From: DASQUK01 sp035641315
Lineage (GTDB): Bacteria; Actinomycetota; Acidimicrobiia; Acidimicrobiales; VFJN01
Length of the DNA: 64,000 nt
Direction: 5' to 3'
Assembly: GCA_035641315.1 (NCBI GenBank)
Contig: DASQUK010000004.1
Coordinates: 1-64,000, forward strand
Part shown: positions 49,552-56,201 of the stretch, piece by piece
Position numbering within the stretch: position 1 is the stretch's first letter
Layout: every line of letters starts with the position of its first letter
Notes under the pieces: model-generated
Seen by the model: the letters and a program-made list of their open reading frames with translations, nothing else
Database searches by the model: none
What the model was told of the DNA's origin: nothing
Translations under genes and position numbers: made by a program

Positions 49552-51339
49552 GTGCAGCTCACGCTCGACGTCTACGAGCCGGCGGGCGACACCGCCGCCA
49601 AGCGGCCGGCGGTCGTCTGGATGCACGGCGGCTGGTTCTCGGAGGGCGACAAGGCCGACATGGCCGGCTACGCCGAGGCCTTCGCCCGCCGGGGCTACGT
49701 GGCGGTCTCGATGGAGTACCGCATGCGGCCCGAGCTGGAGTGCTGCCCGACCCGCGACGCCGTCGGCATCACCGAGGCGCTGCTGGACGGCCACGAGGAC
49801 GCCATGGCCGGCCTCGAGTGGTTGCACGAGCACGCCGCCGAGCACCGCATCGATCCCGAGGCGATCGCCGCCGGCGGCGACGGCGCCGGGGCGGCCAACA
49901 GCCTCGGCCTTGCGTTCCCGCCCGGCCACGCCGAGCACCCGGGCACCGGGCACGGGATGGTCCAGCAGGCGGCGATGGAAGCTGCCGAAGAACCGCTGAT
50001 CGCCGCCGCCCTGCCCATCTCGGGTGTGAGCCTGGGCGCGCCGGGAGAGGGGGCGCCGCCGGTCCTGGCGTTCCATGGCAGCGAGGACAACACCGCGCCG
50101 GCACACCTCACCGAGTCGAACTGCGCGGCCGCCGAGGCCGCAGGCTCGCGCTGTGACGTTGTCAGCTACGCCGGCGCCTTTGGCGATATCGCCGTGACTC
50201 GCCAGCGCGACATCGTCCGGCGCTCGGCCGACTTCCTCGCCGAGGTCGTGCTCGAACCGCTGGGCTACTTCCAGGAGCCGCCGGAGCAGCCGACCACCAC
50301 CACGGCCCCGGCCGGCTCGGGCGGCACGACGACCACGACGCACACGTCCCCGGCGGCCGCCAAGGGTGGCGGCGGGCTTCCGCGGACGGGATCGGACGCC
50401 TGGCCGCTGGTCTGGCTGGGCCTCGGTCTCGTCGGCTTCGGCGCCGCCGCAATCGTCGCCCGGCGGCTGGTGGTGCGGCACCGCGGCACCTTCGGCGCCG
50501 CGGTGGTGATCATGGTCGTGCTGGGCGGGCTGGTCGTCCCGCACAACACCGCGGCCGCCGAGGACCCACCGACGGGCGGCAGCACTACCACGACCACCTC
50601 GCCGACCACGTCGACAACAGAGGCGACCTCGACCACCGTCGCCGCCCCCGCACCGGAAGATCCGCCGCCCGACGATCCCGACGTCACCGAGCCGGAACCC
50701 GCGGTGCCGGCCCCGGCCGATCCGCCGCCGGAGGACACGGCACCGGACGACGACGCCGAGGATCCCATGCCAGAGGACCCGGGGCACGAAGACCCCGGCC
50801 ACGACGACCCGCCGGCACACGAGTTCCCCGAGGAGTGGACCCCCGAGCAGGTGGCCTACGCCACCCAGCTGATCGCAGACACCGAGATGTCGCTCGAGCG
50901 CTACGCCAACCCCGCGATCCTCGGCCTGCTCGGCTACACGTGGATCACCGACGGCCGGGACCCCGGCGGCTACCAGCACTGGGTCAACCTGGGCTGGATC
51001 CTCGACGGCCACACGCTCGACCCCGAGTTCCCCGAGTCGCTGGTGCTCCGCAACACGGGCGACGGCCTCATGGTCGAGGCGGCGATGTTCATCCTCGACC
51101 GCTACGGCATGGAGAACATCCCGGACGACATCGCCTGGCTGCCGGGCTGGCACGTCCATGACAACATCTGTTGGGACGGCTCACGCCTGGTCGGGATCGC
51201 CGTCGACGGGGAATGCGAGCGGGGCTTCCTGCTCGTCACTCCGCCCATGGTCCACGTGTGGATCGTCGACACCCCGTGCGGGCGCTTCGTCGGCATCGAC
51301 GAGCACGGGCTGATGTGCGACCACGAGCACGAGGGCTGA
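49552..51339 (+). CDS. Fusion ORF: degenerate esterase domain, internal LPxTG anchor, then secreted His-rich domain
   Basis: 595 residues in one open frame. Residues 1-235 match a BD-FAE/carboxylesterase fold (HGGW oxyanion loop at 25-28), but the nucleophile elbow reads GGDGAG (108-113) instead of GxSxG, so the Ser is Asp110. A Thr-rich linker leads to LPRTG (276-280), a membrane helix and RRLVVRHRG, a complete sortase signal. Immediately after comes a signal-peptide-like helix (AAVVIMVVLGGLVV, then AAAED), a Thr/Pro/Asp-rich stalk and a C-terminal domain with WHVHDNICW and MVHVWIVDTPCG. There is no N-terminal signal peptide at GTG 49552. Two ancestral genes may have merged; GTG 50470/50473 could start the second part separately. 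Confidence 0.7.
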   Translation: MQLTLDVYEPAGDTAAKRPAVVWMHGGWFSEGDKADMAGYAEAFARRGYVAVSMEYRMRPELECCPTRDAVGITEALLDGHEDAMAGLEWLHEHAAEHRIDPEAIAAGGDGAGAANSLGLAFPPGHAEHPGTGHGMVQQAAMEAAEEPLIAAALPISGVSLGAPGEGAPPVLAFHGSEDNTAPAHLTESNCAAAEAAGSRCDVVSYAGAFGDIAVTRQRDIVRRSADFLAEVVLEPLGYFQEPPEQPTTTTAPAGSGGTTTTTHTSPAAAKGGGGLPRTGSDAWPLVWLGLGLVGFGAAAIVARRLVVRHRGTFGAAVVIMVVLGGLVVPHNTAAAEDPPTGGSTTTTTSPTTSTTEATSTTVAAPAPEDPPPDDPDVTEPEPAVPAPADPPPEDTAPDDDAEDPMPEDPGHEDPGHDDPPAHEFPEEWTPEQVAYATQLIADTEMSLERYANPAILGLLGYTWITDGRDPGGYQHWVNLGWILDGHTLDPEFPESLVLRNTGDGLMVEAAMFILDRYGMENIPDDIAWLPGWHVHDNICWDGSRLVGIAVDGECERGFLLVTPPMVHVWIVDTPCGRFVGIDEHGLMCDHEHEG

Positions 51340-51345
51340 CGCGGC

Positions 51346-51370
51346 GAGGGCGCCCATGCGGGGCGCCCTC
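51346..51370. terminator. Bidirectional hairpin between the fusion ORF and hsp20
   Basis: Perfect 10-bp arms GAGGGCGCCC (51346-51355) and GGGCGCCCTC (51361-51370) around ATGCG lie 7 bp after the fusion ORF stop and 24 bp after the convergent hsp20 stop. No T-run follows, as is common for high-GC actinobacterial terminators. Confidence 0.65.
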
Positions 51371-51393
51371 GGGTAGTCAGCGGACCGTGATGA

Positions 51394-51861
51394 TCAGCTG
51401 CCGCTGCCGGTCGTCTCCGTGGGGTTCTCGCGCGACTCCGCCTCGATCGGGGTGCGGGCGTGGCCGCCGCCCACCGCGATCTTGCGAGGCTGCGCCTGCT
51501 CGGCCACCGGGATGGTGATCGACAGCACCCCGTGGTCGTAGGCAGCCTCGAGCTGCGACGTGTCGAGGCTCTCGCCCAGCAGCACGCGACGGGTGAACGT
51601 GCCCTGCGGCCGCTCGTTGGCCAGGATCTCGTCGCCCTCGGACTTCTCGAAGCGGCGGTTTGCGCTCACGGTGAGCACGTCCCGCTCGACCGTCAGATCG
51701 ATGGTGTCGGGGTCGACGCCCGGGAGATCGAAGTTGACGAACACCCGGTCGCCGTGGCGCACGGCGTCCATCGGCATTGCCGTGCCGGCCCGGCGGAACG
51801 CCTGGTCCATCTGCTCGGCGAGGCGGTCGACCTCACGGAACGGATCGAAGCGCATGAGCAT
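51394..51861 (-). CDS. Hsp20/alpha-crystallin small heat-shock protein
   Basis: 155 residues. The alpha-crystallin domain covers about 33-125 with FVNFDLPGVDPDTIDLTVERDVLTVSANR (only the core FDLPGVDPDTIDLTV need be read), FTRRVLLGE and the AAYDHGVLSITIPV strand. The terminal IxI-type anchor is weak (RKIAV). It acts as an ATP-independent holdase, binding unfolding proteins as large oligomers. ATG 51861 follows AGGAGGTGA, the strongest ribosome-binding site in the area. An AT-rich promoter with TATAAT and repeated CACTCAA boxes lies upstream, fitting heat- or stress-controlled expression. Confidence 0.92.
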   Translation of the reverse strand: MLMRFDPFREVDRLAEQMDQAFRRAGTAMPMDAVRHGDRVFVNFDLPGVDPDTIDLTVERDVLTVSANRRFEKSEGDEILANERPQGTFTRRVLLGESLDTSQLEAAYDHGVLSITIPVAEQAQPRKIAVGGGHARTPIEAESRENPTETTGSGS

Positions 51862-51900
51862 CGTGATTCACCTCCTGTGATCAGTCGTCGGAAGGAGCAA

Positions 51901-51939
51901 CACTCAATATTATAACAAACCTGATAGTCTTGCACTCAA
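51901..51939 (-). promoter_or_regulatory. hsp20 promoter with TATAAT and two CACTCAA boxes
   Basis: On the minus strand TTGAGT (51939-51934) is followed after 19 bp by a perfect TATAAT (51914-51909), so the start would be near 51902. TTGAGTG appears twice on that strand, at 51939-51933 (the -35) and 51907-51901 (around +1), 32 bp apart or about three turns. TTGAGT is also the half-site of the HspR-binding HAIR element, but here it is a direct, not inverted, repeat. The segment is AT-rich in a very GC-rich genome. Confidence 0.6.
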
Positions 51940-51972
51940 CCTTTGGCCAGGCGACGACCCAAAGACGCGACA

Positions 51973-51996
51973 GTGCCGCCCCCCGGGGGGCGGCAC
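51973..51996. terminator. 24-bp perfect palindrome downstream of pckG
   Basis: Arms GTGCCGCCCCCC (51973-51984) and GGGGGGCGGCAC (51985-51996) meet without a loop. It lies 23 bp past the pckG stop on the minus strand and is the likely transcription stop before the hsp20 promoter. In practice the loop would open by a few central bases. Confidence 0.6.
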
Positions 51997-52019
51997 CGAG
52001 GCATCTCGGGGAGAGCGAG

Positions 52020-53828
52020 TCAGCCGGCGGCCAGGCGCTTCTCGAGCGTGGTGAGCTGCTCCCGCAGCTCGCCGGGCACGTGGTCGCCGAGCGAGCGGTA
52101 GTGCTCCTCCAGCTGGGGTAGCTCCTGGCGCCACGACTCGGCGTCCACCTCGACCAGCTTGGCCAGCGTGCCCGGGTCCATGTCGAGGCCGCTGGTGTCG
52201 AGGGCGCCGGGCGCCGGGACCCGCCCGATGGGGGTGTCGACCGCCTCGCCCTCGCCGGCGATCCGCTGGACGATCCAGGCGAGGACCCGGCTGTTGTCGC
52301 CGAAGCCCGGCCACAGGAACGACCCGTCCTCGTCCCGCCGGAACCAGTTGACCCAGAACAGCCGGGGCAGCTTGTCGGCGTCGGTCGCCTCGCCGATCTC
52401 GAGCCAGTGGGCGAAGTAGTCGCCCATGTTGTAGCCACAGAACGGCAACATGGCGAACGGGTCGAACCGCAGCTCGCCCACGTTGCCGGCGGCCGCCGCG
52501 GTCTTCTCCGAGCTCATGATCGAGCCCAGGAACACGCCGTGTCTCCAGTCGAACGACTCGGTCACCAGGGGCACGTTGGTGGCCCGCCGGCCGCCGAACA
52601 GGATGGCCGAGATCGGCACGCCCTTGGGGTCCTCCCACTCGGGGGCGATCGACGGGCACTGCGACGCGGGGGTGGTGAACCGGGCGTTGGGGTGGGCGGC
52701 CGGCGCGTCCGACGCCGGGGTCCAGTCGTTGTCCCGCCAGTCGATCGCATGGGGCGGCGGCGACGACAGGCCCTCCCACCAGACGTCGCCGTCGTCGGTG
52801 CGGGCGACGTTGGTGAAGATCGAGTTGCCGGACAGCGTGGCCACCGCGTTGGGGTTGGTGTCCTCGCCCGTGCCCGGGGCCACGCCGAAGAACCCCGCTT
52901 CGGGGTTGATGGCGTGCAGCCGGCCGTCGTCGCCGAACTTCATCCAGGCGATGTCGTCGCCCACCGTCTCGACCTTCCACCCCGGCAGGGTGGGGATCAT
53001 CATCGCCATGTTGGTCTTGCCGCAGGCCGACGGGAACGCCGCCGCGATGTAGCGCTTCTCGCCGCCGGGCGGCGTCACGCCGAGGATCAGCATGTGCTCG
53101 GCCATCCAGCCGTCGTCGCGGGCCATGGTTGAGGCGATGCGCAGGGCGAAGCACTTCTTGCCCAGGAGGGCGTTGCCGCCGTAGCCCGATCCGTACGACC
53201 AGATCTCCCGGGTCTCGGGGAAGTGGACGATGTACTTGCGCTCGGCGTCGCAGGGCCAGGCCACGTCGTCGCGGGCGTTGCCGCCGGCGTCCACCAGGGG
53301 ATAGCCCACGGAGTGCAGGCAGGGGACGAAGTCGCCGTCGGCCCCCAGCACGTCGAGCGGGCCCTGGCCCATGCGGGTCATGATCCGCATGCTGGCGGCC
53401 ACGTAGGCCGAGTCGGTGAGCTGCACGCCGATGTGGGCGATCGGCGATCCCAATGGGCCCATCGAGAACGGCACGACGTACAGCGTGCGGCCCCGCATGG
53501 CCCCCGTGAACAGGCCGGTCAGCTCTGCCTTCATATCGACCGGGTCGCGCCAGTTGTTGGTCGGACCGGCGTCGACCTCGCGCTCGGAGCACACGAACGT
53601 CCGGTCCTCGACCCTCGCGACGTCGCCGGGGTCGGACCGGGCCAGGAAGCTGTTGGGACGCCGCTGCGGGTTCAGGCGCTCGAACGTGCCGCTGTCGACC
53701 AGCAGCCGCGTCAGCCGCTCCCACTCCTCGTCGGAGCCCTCGCACCACTCGACCCTCTCCGGCTGGAAGACCTGAGCCCAGTGTTCGACCCAGTCCTTGA
53801 GCTTCTGGTTCTCGGTGCTTGCAGCCAT
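52020..53828 (-). CDS. pckG: Phosphoenolpyruvate carboxykinase (GTP)
   Basis: 602 residues, GTP-dependent family as in actinobacteria and animals. It has the P-loop FPSACGKTNMAMM, preceded by the substrate region RIASTMARDDGWMAEHMLI, the metal-binding HFPETREIWSYGSGYGGNAL and the nucleotide-base region FWVNWFRRDEDGSFLWPGFGDN. It converts oxaloacetate and GTP to PEP, the first step of gluconeogenesis, and fits growth on fatty acids suggested by other genes here. ATG 53828 has CGGAGGACC upstream; an ATG at 53864 is less likely. 32 bp downstream of the cold-shock-like gene. Confidence 0.96.
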   Translation of the reverse strand: MAASTENQKLKDWVEHWAQVFQPERVEWCEGSDEEWERLTRLLVDSGTFERLNPQRRPNSFLARSDPGDVARVEDRTFVCSEREVDAGPTNNWRDPVDMKAELTGLFTGAMRGRTLYVVPFSMGPLGSPIAHIGVQLTDSAYVAASMRIMTRMGQGPLDVLGADGDFVPCLHSVGYPLVDAGGNARDDVAWPCDAERKYIVHFPETREIWSYGSGYGGNALLGKKCFALRIASTMARDDGWMAEHMLILGVTPPGGEKRYIAAAFPSACGKTNMAMMIPTLPGWKVETVGDDIAWMKFGDDGRLHAINPEAGFFGVAPGTGEDTNPNAVATLSGNSIFTNVARTDDGDVWWEGLSSPPPHAIDWRDNDWTPASDAPAAHPNARFTTPASQCPSIAPEWEDPKGVPISAILFGGRRATNVPLVTESFDWRHGVFLGSIMSSEKTAAAAGNVGELRFDPFAMLPFCGYNMGDYFAHWLEIGEATDADKLPRLFWVNWFRRDEDGSFLWPGFGDNSRVLAWIVQRIAGEGEAVDTPIGRVPAPGALDTSGLDMDPGTLAKLVEVDAESWRQELPQLEEHYRSLGDHVPGELREQLTTLEKRLAAG

Positions 53829-53860
53829 GGTCCTCCGCGGTGCCGTCGGTGTGCCCAGCT

Positions 53861-54124
53861 TCAAGCGGAGGCCGTGTCGTCCCTGACCGGGAAGCGCTCG
53901 GGATCGAGCCCGGGCGTCCCCATGTCGACCTCCGATCCCAGTCGCAGGTGAGTCGCACGACCCTCGCCGTCGAGGTCGAAGATCACGCGCTGGCCCTGGC
54001 GAAGCTGGCGGAACACGGAGCCGCGGAGCGCGTCGGGGGCGAGATCGATCTCGGCAAGATCGGTGTCACGCATCACGATCCCGTCCCTGGATCCGGGGTC
54101 GTACGACTTGATCACGCCTTGCAC
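53861..54124 (-). CDS. Cold-shock-domain-like small protein
   Basis: 87 residues, GTG start with GAGGAG upstream. It opens VQGVIKSYDPGSRDGIVMRDTD, matching the first strands of a cold-shock/OB fold (compare GTVKWFNxxKGFGFI), and then has strands around LRQGQRVIFDLDGEGRATHLRLG. The aromatic RNA-binding residues of classical CspA are missing, so nucleic-acid binding may be weak or altered. The C-terminal 20 residues (MGTPGLDPERFPVRDDT) are an extension. It is directly upstream of pckG in the same direction. Confidence 0.72.
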   Translation of the reverse strand: MQGVIKSYDPGSRDGIVMRDTDLAEIDLAPDALRGSVFRQLRQGQRVIFDLDGEGRATHLRLGSEVDMGTPGLDPERFPVRDDTASA

Positions 54125-54197
54125 CGGTGGGCTCCTCGCTGGGGCTGGCTGCGGTGGGTCCTGCCACCGTATCGGACCGGCCCGAGCACCACCTTCT

Positions 54198-54392
54198 TCA
54201 GTGCGCGAGCTTCTCGATCTTGCCGGCCTTGATGCAGCCGGTGCAGACGTTGACCCGCCGGGGCGCGCCGTTCACGAGGGCCCGCACACGCTGGATGTTG
54301 GGGTTCCACCGGCGCTTGGTCCGCCGATGCGAGTGGCTGACACTCATGCCCCACGACGGGTGCTTGCCGCACACCTCGCAAACGGCTGCCAT
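54198..54392 (-). CDS. rpmB: 50S ribosomal protein L28
   Basis: 64 residues: AVCEVCGKHPSWGMSVSHSHRRTKRRWNPNIQRV in outline, with the HSHRRTKRRW core of L28. Cys pairs CEVC and CTGC form the zinc-binding (C-plus) version. This protein sits on the 50S subunit near the E site. GAGGTGACG lies upstream of the ATG. It is divergent from fakA, the same neighbourhood (rpmB, DAK-type gene, recG) seen in mycobacteria and streptomycetes. Confidence 0.95.
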   Translation of the reverse strand: MAAVCEVCGKHPSWGMSVSHSHRRTKRRWNPNIQRVRALVNGAPRRVNVCTGCIKAGKIEKLAH

Positions 54393-54485
54393 TGGACGCG
54401 TCACCTCTGTCTCGGGCTGGCTGAGGACCGAGCAACTGTACTGGCGACCCCCAGGGGTCACAACTTGCCCCGCCGGCACATCACC

Positions 54486-54502
54486 TACCATCCACCGGTG
54501 TG
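54486..54502 (+). promoter_or_regulatory. Leaderless promoter of fakA
   Basis: TACCAT (54486-54491) is followed by 8 bases and the GTG start at 54500. This is the same hexamer and spacing as at kgd (12424-12438). No ribosome-binding site precedes the GTG, which supports leaderless initiation. Confidence 0.5.
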
Positions 54503-56176
54503 ACCACCCTCGATCACCTGGGTGCCGCCGACCTGCGAGCGGTGGTGGAGGCCTACAAGGAGGCCCTGGCGGCCCACCGGGACCCCATCAACCGGCTCAA
54601 CGTCTACCCGGTCCCCGACGGCGACACCGGTACCAACATGTCCCTCACCCTGGTGTCCGTGGCCGAGGAGCTGGCCGGCGCCGACAACGATCTCCCCGCC
54701 GTGTGCCGGGCCGTCAGCCACGGGTCGCTCATGGGGGCGCGGGGCAACTCCGGCGTGATCCTGTCGCAGGTGCTGCGCGGCATGGTGGGCGCGATCGCCG
54801 AGGCCGGCGGGCTCGACGGCCCCGGGTTGGCGCAGGCCCTGCGGGCCGCCTGCGATGCGGCGTACCAGGCGGTCATGCGCCCGGTGGAGGGCACGATCCT
54901 CACGGTGGTGCGTGAGTCGGCCGAGGCCGCCGAGCAGGCCGTCGCCGCCGACGCCGACGCCGACCTCGTCACCGTGCTGACCGCCGCCCGCGACCGGGGC
55001 GAGGACGCGCTGGCCCGCACCCCCGAGCTGCTCCCGGTCCTGGCGGAGGCGGGCGTGGTCGACGCCGGCGGGGCCGGCTACCTGCTGTTCCTCGACGCCC
55101 TGGCGCACGTGGTCGACCGCCGTCCCATCCCCGAACCCCGCGTCGGCGAGGGGGCCGTGCGCCCCGACGCCCACCTCGTCCACGCCGGGCCGGGGGCCGA
55201 CGGGCACGGGGAGGGCGGGTCCGACCTCCGCTACGAGGTCATGTACTTCCTCGAGGCGCCCGACGAGGCGATCCCGTCGTTCAAGGACGTGTGGGCCGGC
55301 ATCGGCGACTCCATCGTGGTGGTGGGGGGCGACGGGCTGTGGAACTGCCACATCCACACCGACGACATCGGCGCCGCCATCGAGGCGGCCGTCGACGCCG
55401 GGCGGCCCCGGCAGATCCGTGTCACCGACCTGGGCGAGCAGGTCGAGGAGGAACGCTGGGTGCGCGAGGCCACCGGTGCGGGCGCAGTGGTCGAGGAGCC
55501 GCCGCACGCCAGCGAGCCGGTGCGCACTGCGGTGGTGGCCGTGGCCGCGGGGGACGGCATCAAGCGCATCTTCTACAGCCTCGGCGTGCAGGGCATCGTG
55601 GCCGGCGGGCAGTCGATGAACCCGTCGACCGCGGAGCTGCTAGCGGCGGTCGAGGCCGTGCCGGCCGAGGAGGTCGTCATCCTCCCCAACAACAAGAACA
55701 TCATCCCGGTGGCCGAGCAGGTCGACGCCCACACCGACCGCACGGTGCGGGTCGTGCCGACCCGGGGCATCGCCGAGGGTTTCGCCGCGCTCATGTGCTA
55801 CGACCCCGAGGCCCGGGCCGACGAGAACGCCAAGGAGATGACCGCGCTGGCGGGCAGCGTGGTAGCGGGGGAGGTGACCCAGGCGGTGCGCGAGTCGACC
55901 AGCGAGGTCGGCCGCATCGCCGAGGGTGATTACGTGGGCATCGCCCGCGACGGCATCCGGGCGGTGGAGAAGACGCTGGCGGCGGCGGCCTGCCGGCTGC
56001 TCGAGGCCCTCGTGACCGACGAGCACGAGATCGTGACGGTCATCGAGGGCGAGGGCGCCACGGCCGGCGACACCCGAGCCATCACCGAGTGGCTGGACGA
56101 GCACCGCCCCGAGGTGTCGGCCGAGGTCCACCACGGTGGCCAGCCGCTGTACCCGTACCTCTTCGGCATCGAGTAG
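54500..56176 (+). CDS. fakA: Fatty acid kinase catalytic subunit-like (DhaL/DegV-type)
   Basis: 558 residues. The N-terminal DhaL kinase domain has the DGDTGTNM metal/ATP loop near 36-43 and GARGNSGVILSQ. A middle linker domain follows, and the C-terminal part (VAVAAGDGIKRIFYSLGVQGIVAGGQSMNPST) is the FakA-type, DegV-related domain. FakA phosphorylates fatty acids carried by FakB proteins for phospholipid synthesis. FakB is not nearby. The position before recG is the conserved actinobacterial order. Confidence 0.9.
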   Translation: MTTLDHLGAADLRAVVEAYKEALAAHRDPINRLNVYPVPDGDTGTNMSLTLVSVAEELAGADNDLPAVCRAVSHGSLMGARGNSGVILSQVLRGMVGAIAEAGGLDGPGLAQALRAACDAAYQAVMRPVEGTILTVVRESAEAAEQAVAADADADLVTVLTAARDRGEDALARTPELLPVLAEAGVVDAGGAGYLLFLDALAHVVDRRPIPEPRVGEGAVRPDAHLVHAGPGADGHGEGGSDLRYEVMYFLEAPDEAIPSFKDVWAGIGDSIVVVGGDGLWNCHIHTDDIGAAIEAAVDAGRPRQIRVTDLGEQVEEERWVREATGAGAVVEEPPHASEPVRTAVVAVAAGDGIKRIFYSLGVQGIVAGGQSMNPSTAELLAAVEAVPAEEVVILPNNKNIIPVAEQVDAHTDRTVRVVPTRGIAEGFAALMCYDPEARADENAKEMTALAGSVVAGEVTQAVRESTSEVGRIAEGDYVGIARDGIRAVEKTLAAAACRLLEALVTDEHEIVTVIEGEGATAGDTRAITEWLDEHRPEVSAEVHHGGQPLYPYLFGIE

Positions 56177-56201
56177 CCGGTACGTCGGTGAGCATGCTGG
56201 A

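Noticed and set aside
54125..54197. Possible terminator of rpmB
   Set aside because: Only a 5-bp GGTGG/CCACC pairing with no T-run; too weak to report as a feature.
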